From Planctomycetota bacterium (GTDB lineage: Bacteria > Planctomycetota > Planctomycetia > Planctomycetales > Planctomycetaceae), in contig QWQG01000147.1 in NCBI GenBank assembly GCA_003670925.1, forward strand, positions 1 through 45,150: a DNA stretch of 45,150 nucleotides, given 5' to 3'. Positions 37,273 through 45,150 of this stretch are shown here, piece after piece (position 1 is the stretch's first letter; each line of letters starts with the position of its first letter). The notes below the pieces were generated by a model, which had not been told where the DNA came from, did no database searches, and saw nothing but the letters and a program-made list of their open reading frames with translations. Position numbers and translations under genes: made by a program.

Positions 37273-38591
37273 TGAGTTCTCTTGTGATTTCCGGGGGACG
37301 TGTGATTGATCCGGCGAACAGTCTGGATGCGATTGCGGATGTTCTAATTCTCGACGGAAAAATTGCCGCCGTGACTCGGCGTGACGCGGGTTTTGCTCCG
37401 CTGGATGTACCGCACGGGATCCCTGTGATTGAGGCGACGGGGCGAATTGTGTGCCCGGGATTTATTGATCCACATGTGTCGCTTCGAGAACCCGGCTTTG
37501 AGGAAGACGAATGCACGGCGACTGGAACAGCGGCAGCCTTGGCGGGCGGCTTCACGACCATCGCCGCGCAGTCTGATACCTATCCGGTTGTGGATCATCG
37601 CGCCGCCGCAGAATTCATCCGACTCCAGGCCGATCGCGCTCGAAATTGCCGTGTCTATCCACTCGGGGCAGTAACGAAGGAAAGCAAAGGCGAAGAACTT
37701 GCCGAAATCGGGCAGTTAGTGCAGGGCGGGGCGGTCGGTTTTTCTGACGCAAAACGCCCTGTGGCAAATGCTGAAGTGATGCGGCGGGCGCTCGAATATA
37801 CGCGGATGTTCAATCGCCCGATTCTGCACTTCGCAATGGTGCCAGAATTGTCAGACGGTGGTGTGATGCATGAAGGCTTTGAAGCGACGCGGCTTGGCTT
37901 TCGGGGAATTCCGGCGGCAGCACAGGACATCATGACAGGGCGTGACATCGCGTTGGCTGAATTGACAGGTGGCCGGATTCATCTGATGTGTGTCACCACG
38001 ATGGATTCGGTCGAACGTATTCGCAAGGCAAAATCCCTAGGTATTTCGGTCACTGCGGACGTCACACCACATCATTTACTGCTGACTGATGAAGTCATGC
38101 GTTCTTTTGAAACCATGTACAAGTGCAATCCACCGCTGCGGTCCCAAGAACATGTGGACGCCCTGATTGCGGGACTCCAAGATGGAACCTTATCAGCAAT
38201 CTCATCCGACCATCAGCCGCTCGCACTCGAAAAAAAACAGGTTGATATGGATACGGCGCCGTTCGGAATTTGCGGAATCGAAACATTGCTTCCGGTGTGC
38301 ATTCGCGCGTTGATTGAGCCTGGCCATCTGACGTGGCTGCAACTCATCGCCCGTTTAACAACCGGACCTGCGGCGATTCTGAGCGTCAACCATGGAACCT
38401 TGTCCGTAGGGCAGCCCGCTGACGTCACGGTCATTGATCCCGCGAAAACATGGACCGTCCGCGCGCATGAATTTTATTCCCGCAGCCGAAACACGCCGTT
38501 CGAAGGCGCCAAATTTACAGGAAAAGTTGTGACCACAATCGTGGATGGTGAGATCCGATTTCAAAACAACCGACAACCGATTCCTGATTGA
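37272..38591 (+). CDS. pyrC: Dihydroorotase-like protein, probably non-catalytic (PyrC')
   Basis: Amidohydrolase-fold protein of 439 residues, similar throughout to class I dihydroorotase (DPHVSLREPGFEEDE, DVTPHHLLLTDE, APFGICGIETLLP). Key zinc ligands are altered: the HxH pair is H68-V-S70, the histidine normally before the VST-type segment is C240 (LMCVTT), and the SDHAPH motif is SDHQPL. H186 and D313 remain. The enzyme is therefore unlikely to bind the usual two-zinc centre. In Pseudomonas an inactive PyrC' is needed to assemble aspartate carbamoyltransferase, and the one-base overlap with pyrB fits that role. A genuine dihydroorotase should then be encoded elsewhere. The alternative is an active enzyme with unusual metal ligation. 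Confidence 0.88.
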   Translation: MSSLVISGGRVIDPANSLDAIADVLILDGKIAAVTRRDAGFAPLDVPHGIPVIEATGRIVCPGFIDPHVSLREPGFEEDECTATGTAAALAGGFTTIAAQSDTYPVVDHRAAAEFIRLQADRARNCRVYPLGAVTKESKGEELAEIGQLVQGGAVGFSDAKRPVANAEVMRRALEYTRMFNRPILHFAMVPELSDGGVMHEGFEATRLGFRGIPAAAQDIMTGRDIALAELTGGRIHLMCVTTMDSVERIRKAKSLGISVTADVTPHHLLLTDEVMRSFETMYKCNPPLRSQEHVDALIAGLQDGTLSAISSDHQPLALEKKQVDMDTAPFGICGIETLLPVCIRALIEPGHLTWLQLIARLTTGPAAILSVNHGTLSVGQPADVTVIDPAKTWTVRAHEFYSRSRNTPFEGAKFTGKVVTTIVDGEIRFQNNRQPIPD

Positions 38592-38643
38592 ACATTTCCA
38601 AGTCCCACCATCCTCCCCGCTCTTTTCTTCCAGTTCTTAAACA

Positions 38644-39030
38644 ATGTCGCTCACACAATCTATCCTGCTCGAAGTCAAAAACATCAAAGGCAAGGGCCGC
38701 GGCGTTTTCGCCCGCACGCTTATCCCCAAAGGTACCATCTTTGAACGAGTGCCATTGCTGGTAATTCCGGCTAAAGAGATCCTGGAATGCGATCACGGAA
38801 CATTATTGCTGGGCTACGTCTTCGAATACAAGAAACAGGTAGCTCTGGCGCTAGGTTACGGTTCGTTATACAACCACTCGTACAATCCAAATGCCCGGTA
38901 TGATGACGCTGGGCGGCAAATCAAGGAATTCAGCGCCTTGCGTGATATCCATCCGGGCGAAGAAATCACAATCAACTATAACGGAGCTGAAGACGTCATG
39001 GACCCGGTTGAGTTTCCCGTGTTGGAGTGA
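38644..39030 (+). CDS. Small SET-domain protein (putative lysine methyltransferase)
   Basis: A 128-residue protein that is almost entirely one SET domain. Seen: the SAM-site opening KGKGRGVFARTLIPKGT, the core YNHSYNPNARYD (the NHSxxPN motif), and EEITINYNG, which supplies the catalytic tyrosine of the family. There is no pre-SET or post-SET cysteine cluster. Family members methylate lysines on proteins; bacterial substrates are mostly unknown. It lies 52 bases after pyrC on the same strand and its stop is about 90 bases before the PVC-dehydrogenase start, so it may share a transcript with either neighbour. Confidence 0.85.
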   Translation: MSLTQSILLEVKNIKGKGRGVFARTLIPKGTIFERVPLLVIPAKEILECDHGTLLLGYVFEYKKQVALALGYGSLYNHSYNPNARYDDAGRQIKEFSALRDIHPGEEITINYNGAEDVMDPVEFPVLE

Positions 39031-39119
39031 CAACTAGGCTAAAATCACGTCTTGAGAAGGCGAAGATTCGCCGCCTGTACCACTCTCCATTTTTCCACCA
39101 GATTCCGGAGTCATGCTGC

Positions 39120-42100
39120 ATGCCTCTCTGTTTCCCACCACGTTTCATCTCAATCTTGATCTGCCTCCTGATGGCAGCCGCAAGCTGCCACGCTCAACCA
39201 GCGGAGGAAGATCCGTTTGCGTTGGGTGTGCGCACTACGGAACCTGTCAGTCCAGAAGAGGAGCAACGGTCATTTGTCGTGCCGGATGGTTTTCGCGTGG
39301 AACTCGTAGCGGCCGAACCGGACATTGCAAAACCGCTGAATCTGGCCTTCGACGCCAAAGGTCGCTTGTGGGTCAGCAGTTCATTGGAATATCCCTTTGC
39401 GGCTGCAGCGGACGTGACGCCGCGCGACACGATTCGCATTCTGGAAGACAAAAACGGCGATGGTAAAGCGGATATTGTTTCGGTATTTGCAGACAAACTG
39501 AACATCCCGATCGGACTCATCCCGTACGGTGATGGTGTGATTTGTTTCAGTATTCCAAACATCTGGTTTCTGCATGACAAAGATGGCGACGGGACATGCG
39601 ATGAACGGGAAGTGTTATACGGTCCGTTCGATACGACTCGTGATACGCACGGCATGTGTAATGCCTTTCGACGCGGCGACGACGGTTGGATTTATGCGTG
39701 CCATGGATTCAACAATCGTTCTGACGTTGCCGGCAAAGATGGGGATCGGGTGCAGATGTCCTCTGGCAATACGTTTCGTTTTCGTCCGGATGGTTCGCGC
39801 ATTGAGCTTTATACTCAGGGGCAGGTAAATCCTTTCGGGATGGCGATCGACCGGTATGGTGATATATACACGGCCGACTGTCACACAAAGCCGGTGACCC
39901 TCCTGTTACCAGGCGGCTGCTATGACAGTTTTGGCCGAGCACATGATGGACTTGGCTATGTGCCAAACGTGATGGAACATTTGCATGGCTCAACCGCGAT
40001 CGCCGCGTTGGCCCTTGGTTCGGACACCAATTTTCCGCGAGAATTCGCCGACACAACGTTCGACGGAAATGTGATGACTTCCCGGATCAATCAGAACTTT
40101 CTGAAGCGTACGGGGTCCAGTGTGCGTGCGGTTGAGCAGCCAGATCTCCTGAGCAACCGTGATCCGTGGTTTCGCCCGGTGGACATTGTGACCGGCCCTG
40201 ATGGATCGCTGTATGTTGCCGATTTTTACAATCGGATTATTGGTCATTATGAAGTGCCTCTGATGCATCCTGGCCGCGACCGATTTCGAGGCCGTATCTG
40301 GCGGATCACCTATGCACAAGACGATACCGCAACGCGAAAACTTGAGGGCTACGGTGCGAATCTCACAACGCAGAGTGTGCCCCTGTTACTGGATGTAATT
40401 CGAGACAGCCCCATGATCCAGAAAAATCTGGCGCGGGATTTGATTGCTGATAGGCTGGGAACAGATGTCACCGAAATCCTCGCACAGCATGCGAAAGACT
40501 CGGACGCGACCGTGCGGCGATATGTGCTGCGTCTGTTGGCTCAAAGGAATGCATTGACCATCGATCAATTGACATTAGCGGTGCGTGATTCTGACGACCT
40601 TGTTCGCGTCCATGCGTTTCGAGCCCTGCGGGAATTTTCCACGGATGCGATCAGTGAAGGAGAATCCTCCGCGCTTCTGCGACGTGGTTTCGGTGACTTG
40701 TCGGCATTGGTACGACGTGCGGCAGTCGCGGGATCTTCGCGGCATCTTTCCCACAGCTTGCTTGGTCCACTGCTCAGGATGCTCCATACGACCGATCTGG
40801 CGGACGTGTATCTGCGGCATTCGATTCGCATCGCGTTGCGGGATCACCTGCTGCATGAAGACTGGTTTCGCGACCTCGCATCGCGGGCGCCACTCGCCAT
40901 GGACCGCCTCGCACTTGCAGACTTAAGTCTCGCTTTGAAGACTGGTGCCGCGGCCGAGTATATCGCAGCGCACGTCGAGTTTTTGGGAGCCACTCAACCT
41001 AGTAAATTGGCTGAGTATCTGCAATTTGCAGCAGCGTATGTGTCGCCCGATGCCGCCTCGGACGTCGTCGCCACGGTGCGTGCACGGTTCGCCGGGAATT
41101 CGGCATTGCAGTTGCAACTCCTGAATTCCATGCGGCAGGGTTTTGCCCAACGGGGTCAGAATCCGCCGCAGGCCGTGCGTGAATGGGCACTGCACACCGC
41201 TCTAACATTGCTGCAGATGAAGTCGCCAGACGATCTGCAGGCACTTGATTCTAAAATAGCATTCGGTTGGTCATATGCGACTCTTTCTGATGCGCCCGAT
41301 CCTCATAGCTGTTGGGGGATTACGACGTCCAGAAAGTCGGTGGACGGGGTCGAAGGTGCGCCGCTCTTCAGCAGTATTGAACAAGGGGAACAACGCACGG
41401 GACTGTATCGTTCGGACAGTTTTGAGCCTGCGGAAAGTCTGAGTTTCTACGTCGCAGGACATGACGGTCTTCCGGACAAACCCCTCAAGCAGGCAAATTT
41501 TGTACGCTTACGAGATACCGCCACTGGAGAAATCCTGAAAGAAGCTTCGCCGCCGCGCAACGACGTGGCTCATGAGGTGCAATGGGAAACAGCGGAATTC
41601 CGTGGACGTAGCGTCTTCGTAGAACTCGTCGATGGTGATTCAGGAGCAGCCTACGCGTGGCTCGCTGTCGGTCGTTTTTCTGATCAGCGACTGAATCCGT
41701 CCGATTCTCAATTACAGCGAATTCAAGCTGCTTCACTGATCGGTGACTTCACAATTGACGAACTGCGGCCCGCTCTGATTCGGCTGATTGGCAATCCTGA
41801 CCAACCACGGGCAACCCGCGCCCTGTTTGCCGCCGCAATCTTGAAATTGCGATCTGATTCGCGGCTTGCTGCAGTTGCCTTGGTGCCGTTGATCGCAGGC
41901 GTGACGGACGCGATCATCAACGACGCGATGCTCGTCGTAGCGAATAACCAACCCGACGTGACGGGGACAATCCTAGAGTCTGTTTTCCAGGTTGCGACAT
42001 CGCCAGAACAACTGACACTGGCGGAACAACTCGCAGCAGATGCAATCGGTGCTGACATGTTGTTGCGCCTCATGGAATCGGGAAAAGCATCGGCTCGCTT

Positions 42101-42665
42101 ACTCCTCAGACCCACCGTTCAACAACGCCTTGAAGCCATTGGTACCGACGAAATTAAACAACGCGCAAAATCGTTGACGGAGAATCTTCCCAGCGAAGAT
42201 GCCGTCATCGAACAACTCCTTGTTGTCCGCCGGAATGCGGTAAATGCGACTGCCGGCGATGCGACGTCTGGCAAAGAATTGTTTAAGAAGAGTTGCCTCA
42301 TCTGCCATCAGATTGCCGGTGAAGGTAAGCAGGTCGGGCCTAATTTGGATGGCATCGGTAATCGTGGACTTGATCGCGTTTTGGAAGACGTACTCGCGCC
42401 AAATCGCAATGTCGATGTCGCGTTCCGGACGACAACTGTCGTCACAAAGGAAGGCAAGGCTTACAGCGGACTGTTGAAGGAACTGGAAGGAAATCGCGTC
42501 AGCATTATCGATAGTCTGGCAAAGGAAACCATTCTGCAGAGCGACACGATTGAAGAACGCCAAGCCGCCACAACGTCCCCCATGCCATCCAACGTGGGCG
42601 AAACATTTTCTGAATCCCAACTTCGCGATCTGGTTACGTACCTGTTGATGCAACGCCGAAAGTAA
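39120..42665 (+). CDS. PVC-type membrane-bound dehydrogenase with c-type haem domain
   Basis: A very large secreted protein of 1181 residues. Layout: signal peptide (FISILICLLMAAASCHAQP); a six-bladed propeller of the planctomycete dehydrogenase type (FVVPDGFRVELVAAEPDI, HGMCNAFRRGDDGWIY) with two EF-hand-like calcium loops, DKNGDGKADI (about residue 112) and DKDGDGTCDE (about 154); a long HEAT-repeat-like helical region (about 420-980); and a C-terminal cytochrome c domain with CLICH at about 1059-1063 and a distal SPM methionine. It probably oxidises a sugar-like substrate in the periplasm and passes electrons through the haem. The frame opens earlier (39027), but ATG 39120 follows GGAG and starts the signal peptide. 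A terminator-like structure overlaps the stop. Confidence 0.88.
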   Translation: MPLCFPPRFISILICLLMAAASCHAQPAEEDPFALGVRTTEPVSPEEEQRSFVVPDGFRVELVAAEPDIAKPLNLAFDAKGRLWVSSSLEYPFAAAADVTPRDTIRILEDKNGDGKADIVSVFADKLNIPIGLIPYGDGVICFSIPNIWFLHDKDGDGTCDEREVLYGPFDTTRDTHGMCNAFRRGDDGWIYACHGFNNRSDVAGKDGDRVQMSSGNTFRFRPDGSRIELYTQGQVNPFGMAIDRYGDIYTADCHTKPVTLLLPGGCYDSFGRAHDGLGYVPNVMEHLHGSTAIAALALGSDTNFPREFADTTFDGNVMTSRINQNFLKRTGSSVRAVEQPDLLSNRDPWFRPVDIVTGPDGSLYVADFYNRIIGHYEVPLMHPGRDRFRGRIWRITYAQDDTATRKLEGYGANLTTQSVPLLLDVIRDSPMIQKNLARDLIADRLGTDVTEILAQHAKDSDATVRRYVLRLLAQRNALTIDQLTLAVRDSDDLVRVHAFRALREFSTDAISEGESSALLRRGFGDLSALVRRAAVAGSSRHLSHSLLGPLLRMLHTTDLADVYLRHSIRIALRDHLLHEDWFRDLASRAPLAMDRLALADLSLALKTGAAAEYIAAHVEFLGATQPSKLAEYLQFAAAYVSPDAASDVVATVRARFAGNSALQLQLLNSMRQGFAQRGQNPPQAVREWALHTALTLLQMKSPDDLQALDSKIAFGWSYATLSDAPDPHSCWGITTSRKSVDGVEGAPLFSSIEQGEQRTGLYRSDSFEPAESLSFYVAGHDGLPDKPLKQANFVRLRDTATGEILKEASPPRNDVAHEVQWETAEFRGRSVFVELVDGDSGAAYAWLAVGRFSDQRLNPSDSQLQRIQAASLIGDFTIDELRPALIRLIGNPDQPRATRALFAAAILKLRSDSRLAAVALVPLIAGVTDAIINDAMLVVANNQPDVTGTILESVFQVATSPEQLTLAEQLAADAIGADMLLRLMESGKASARLLLRPTVQQRLEAIGTDEIKQRAKSLTENLPSEDAVIEQLLVVRRNAVNATAGDATSGKELFKKSCLICHQIAGEGKQVGPNLDGIGNRGLDRVLEDVLAPNRNVDVAFRTTTVVTKEGKAYSGLLKELEGNRVSIIDSLAKETILQSDTIEERQAATTSPMPSNVGETFSESQLRDLVTYLLMQRRK

Positions 42666-42727
42666 AGATGCCACGTTGACAAAAATCGCTTCCACGCACG
42701 GCACGGCGATTTTTCTGAGGCATCTTT
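42664..42727 (+). terminator. Nested inverted repeats, probable terminator
   Basis: Outer arms AAAGATGCC/GGCATCTTT (42664-42672 and 42719-42727) enclose inner arms AAAAATCGC/GCGATTTTT (42681-42689 and 42706-42714). The outer arm begins at the stop codon of the dehydrogenase gene. The TTTTT that follows the inner stem suits termination on the plus strand. Confidence 0.6.
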
Positions 42728-42870
42728 GGCTAATCAGGGAAATTTAGTGAAACTTCACAGGAGACGTTTTCACTGAGACAAGGAAATTCACAAAACGAAC
42801 GCTTGACGCTGTCCGAAAACAGGAAAAACGTCTAGAACGCGGGCATTCAGCCGTTATTTATGGGTCTCAA

Positions 42871-44010
42871 ATGGTTTTTAGCGTCGATCAATGGTCTTTC
42901 GACGTGTCTCAAGCCGCGTTTCGGGTTTATTTCATGGATGGCCGTCAGGGACAAATAAATCCGGATCATGATTTGCTACGATCGCAGCAGATCGAACTGT
43001 GCGATTCGCATCCGTTTAGTCTCCCCGGCGACGCCTTGCCGGGTGTCCCGGAATTCCGCCCCGCACGCGGCTTATCCAGTCCGCATGCACAGACGGCTTG
43101 GGCAACGCTCTTCCCTAGGCTGATTCAGCTTACCGCGACTATCGAGCGCAGGCTTCGACTGGATGATGGCGACATGCTCGTCATGCACGACGACTGCCCT
43201 CAGGAATGGCGACGCGGCGATCATGTGGTTCTGATGCTCCACGGTCTGGGCGGCTCTCATCGCAGTGGCTACATGGTCCGTCTGGCGGCCCGACTTCAGC
43301 AACGCGGCGTGCGATCGTTTCGCATGGATCATCGCGGCTGTGGCGCGGGCACTAGTCTCGCAAAATACCCATATCACGCCGGACGTATAGAAGACCTTGC
43401 GGCAGCCGTCAGCATGGTCGAGCGATTGTGTCCCGGATCTCCGATTTCTCTCGCCGGTTTTTCGCTCAGCGGAAACCTGTTGCTGCGATACCTTGGTGAA
43501 TTCGGCGCCGATCTGCCGTTGAGTCTGTTTCGCGCCGTGGCCGTGTGTCCGCCGATTGACCTGCAGCATTGTTCATCCATGCTGAATGCGTCACGCATGG
43601 GTCAGCGCTATGATCTGTATTTTGCCCGCAGGCTGGTCCGGCAACTGTCGAATTCAACACAATGGAGAGACGACGTCCCGCTAGCCACCGTGCGGCGTCC
43701 GCCCCGCCGTTTGTACGACTTCGATGAACTTTACACGGCACCTGCGTCCGGATTTGAATCCGCCGACCATTATTACGATCGCGCATCCTCCAAGCCGGTG
43801 ATTCATCAGATTCGCGTTCACACCACCATTCTTGCGTCGCAGGACGATCCTGTTGTCAGCACGCATGCGTTTCGAGGACTCGAACTGCCTCCCAACGTCA
43901 CGCTTTGCCTGACGAAGCACGGCGGTCACCTCGGCTTTGTCGGTCGCAGCGGCGTTGATCCTGACCGCCGCTGGATGGACTGGCGCCTGCTGGAATGGCT
44001 GCTGAATTAG
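42871..44010 (+). CDS. YheT-like alpha/beta hydrolase
   Basis: A 379-residue alpha/beta hydrolase of the YheT/UPF0017 family. Seen: the family opening FRPARGLSSPHAQTAWATLFP, the oxyanion-region HGLGGSHRSGY, the nucleophile serine in GFSLSGN, the acid in ASQDDPVVS, and the catalytic histidine in TKHGGHLGFVG. The segment RLYDFDELYTAPASGFESADHYY is also typical of YheT. The natural substrate is unknown; relatives are esterase-like. About 60 residues precede the family core, so the start may lie at ATG 42934 or further in. The gene ends tail to tail with the retropepsin gene, the two stops sharing bases (44007-44010). Confidence 0.85.
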   Translation: MVFSVDQWSFDVSQAAFRVYFMDGRQGQINPDHDLLRSQQIELCDSHPFSLPGDALPGVPEFRPARGLSSPHAQTAWATLFPRLIQLTATIERRLRLDDGDMLVMHDDCPQEWRRGDHVVLMLHGLGGSHRSGYMVRLAARLQQRGVRSFRMDHRGCGAGTSLAKYPYHAGRIEDLAAAVSMVERLCPGSPISLAGFSLSGNLLLRYLGEFGADLPLSLFRAVAVCPPIDLQHCSSMLNASRMGQRYDLYFARRLVRQLSNSTQWRDDVPLATVRRPPRRLYDFDELYTAPASGFESADHYYDRASSKPVIHQIRVHTTILASQDDPVVSTHAFRGLELPPNVTLCLTKHGGHLGFVGRSGVDPDRRWMDWRLLEWLLN

Positions 44011-45150
44011 GGTTCAGCGTCATCCCGCTTTTCGGGCACGGCGTCCGGATTGAATTCTTCCGGCTCCGGGGGCCATTCCGGCGGGAAAGGATAGTCATCT
44101 TTGAGTTTGATATCGACGTCGAAATCCTTACCGTCGCGTCGGAATTTCAGACTCAGATTTATGCTGGCCTGCGAGAACTCTTCTTGGACAGAGTAGTAGG
44201 TGTATTCATCGACGGACATTCCGTTGATCTCGATGATCTCGTCACCTGGTCGGATCCCGCTGCGTATTGCCAGACCGTCAGCATCCATGTTTTCCTGAAT
44301 GAGCAGTTGACGCTTCGCGTCAAACTTAGCAGCGAACCCCATACCGTCCATGCCGTTCAGACCCAACGGACAATGAACGATAGTCTGAAGTGAATTCATC
44401 CAGAGTCGATTGGAATTACAATCAATCGTCAAATCAAAGTGCTTGAGTATCGACATGCTCACCAGGGACGTGGTTCCGGTCGCGACCATCACGTTGTCAA
44501 ATCGTACGCCGCAAATATCAATCTTTCTGAGCCAGTAGCGTTTTACTTCAAACTTACTCCCATCCGGATTAACGAATTCTGTTCCTGCTTCCGGCACCCT
44601 CACAGCATGACCACCACGCTCCAATTGCTGCAATCGATCGGGTTCCATTTCGATCGCGCCATTCAATCCTGTCGCAATCTCAAAATCGCGGACTCCAAGT
44701 AACGGCAGGCTTACAGGCACCAACGGGGCTTTCTTTTTGGTTCGCCGAAGCGTGATCGCCGGACTCTGCGGTAACTCGAGTTCATCCGTGATCTGTGCGA
44801 ATTTTCCGTAGTTCCCGTTGAATCGGATCGGCTGGTTCTCCAGGTAACTCATCCCGACAATCACCTGAAAGGCAAAATCGGAGTTGTCAAATGTGTTTAT
44901 GTCAATCGCGGTCGTCAGGACTTCGGCTGATTTGCACCCGGCAATCTGTATTGGGAGGGTGAACACAGGCGCCGACACCCTGCGTCCATCTGCCAGACTG
45001 ATCTCTTCATTGCGGTCAACGGCTTCGGCCGCAAGTTGATTTTTGAAGAATTCTTTGTCAAGAATACAGGCAGTAGATCCAGTGTCTATCAATCCCAACA
45101 CGTCCTGATCGTAGACTCGTACCGGCACAATATACAGTCCGGTACATTCA
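44007..45150 (-). CDS. Retropepsin-like aspartic protease with PDZ domain (5' end beyond the window)
   Basis: At least 380 codons; the frame runs off the right edge, so the start is not in the window (a GTG at 45128 is in frame but the sequence before it, TGLYIVPV, already fits the domain). Seen: a retropepsin active-site motif LGLIDTGSTACILD with DTGS, a second related half around 150-260 (ATGLNGAIEME, LVSMSILKHFDL), and a PDZ domain near the C terminus (IRSGIRPGDEIIEINGMSV). The tail is Glu/Pro-rich. Retropepsin-type proteases work as dimers or as pseudo-dimers with two such halves; here only the first half shows DTG. Localisation is unknown because the N terminus is missing. Confidence 0.82.
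   Translation of the reverse strand, partial: ECTGLYIVPVRVYDQDVLGLIDTGSTACILDKEFFKNQLAAEAVDRNEEISLADGRRVSAPVFTLPIQIAGCKSAEVLTTAIDINTFDNSDFAFQVIVGMSYLENQPIRFNGNYGKFAQITDELELPQSPAITLRRTKKKAPLVPVSLPLLGVRDFEIATGLNGAIEMEPDRLQQLERGGHAVRVPEAGTEFVNPDGSKFEVKRYWLRKIDICGVRFDNVMVATGTTSLVSMSILKHFDLTIDCNSNRLWMNSLQTIVHCPLGLNGMDGMGFAAKFDAKRQLLIQENMDADGLAIRSGIRPGDEIIEINGMSVDEYTYYSVQEEFSQASINLSLKFRRDGKDFDVDIKLKDDYPFPPEWPPEPEEFNPDAVPEKRDDAEP

Noticed and set aside
1-45150. CRISPR array, prophage or insertion sequence
   Set aside because: No regularly spaced repeats, cas, phage or transposase genes were found in any frame.

Overview
The window looks like chromosomal DNA of a planctomycete (Planctomycetota). This is inferred from gene content: two Tat-exported DUF1501 proteins, a very large secreted PVC-type dehydrogenase ending in a c-type haem domain, a zinc-finger/kinase/ECF-sigma pair of the planctomycete type, an LeuRS with planctomycete-style inserts, and many secreted proteins. 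No species can be named. No rRNA, tRNA, CRISPR array, prophage or transposase was seen.

Layout. 0.3-4.8 kb: a beta-hydroxyacid dehydrogenase, dapA and an HD-GYP-like/GGDEF signalling protein. 4.8-9.5 kb: a secreted M28 peptidase with PDZ domain, superoxide dismutase, and a DUF1501 protein with a terminator. 9.6-16.5 kb: an SDR oxidoreductase, leuS (reverse), purB and a zinc-type dehydrogenase. 16.5-19.4 kb: a damaged signalling locus. A zinc-finger protein and a Ser/Thr kinase that has lost its P-loop lysine and HRD loop diverge from an ECF sigma factor broken by an internal deletion and frameshift. Between and around them lie a perfect 31-bp-arm inverted repeat and two copies of a 33-bp repeat. 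19.4-21.4 kb: slyX and a second DUF1501 protein. 21.5-29.0 kb, all reverse: hpf, ptsN, ptsH, ptsI, rng, rplU, aroK and a prepilin peptidase. This joins ribosome hibernation, a regulatory-looking PTS, RNA decay and translation. 29.3-34.7 kb: an Nramp-like transporter, a secreted protein of unknown function, a DEAD-box helicase and a His-tailed membrane protein. 34.9-44.0 kb: a PQQ-type propeller protein, overlapping pyrB-pyrC, a small SET-domain protein, the PVC-type dehydrogenase and a YheT-like hydrolase. 44.0 kb to the right edge: a retropepsin-PDZ protein cut by the window end.

The most interesting signals are: (1) a 111-bp inverted-repeat element sitting in frame inside leuS; (2) a pyrC product that has lost zinc-ligand histidines and overlaps pyrB, suggesting a non-catalytic PyrC' partner of aspartate carbamoyltransferase; (3) a 72-nt perfect three-helix-junction fold upstream of ptsN; (4) the decayed kinase/sigma pair; (5) several families of short palindromic repeats, some inside coding sequence. 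No wholly new multi-gene system could be demonstrated from sequence alone.
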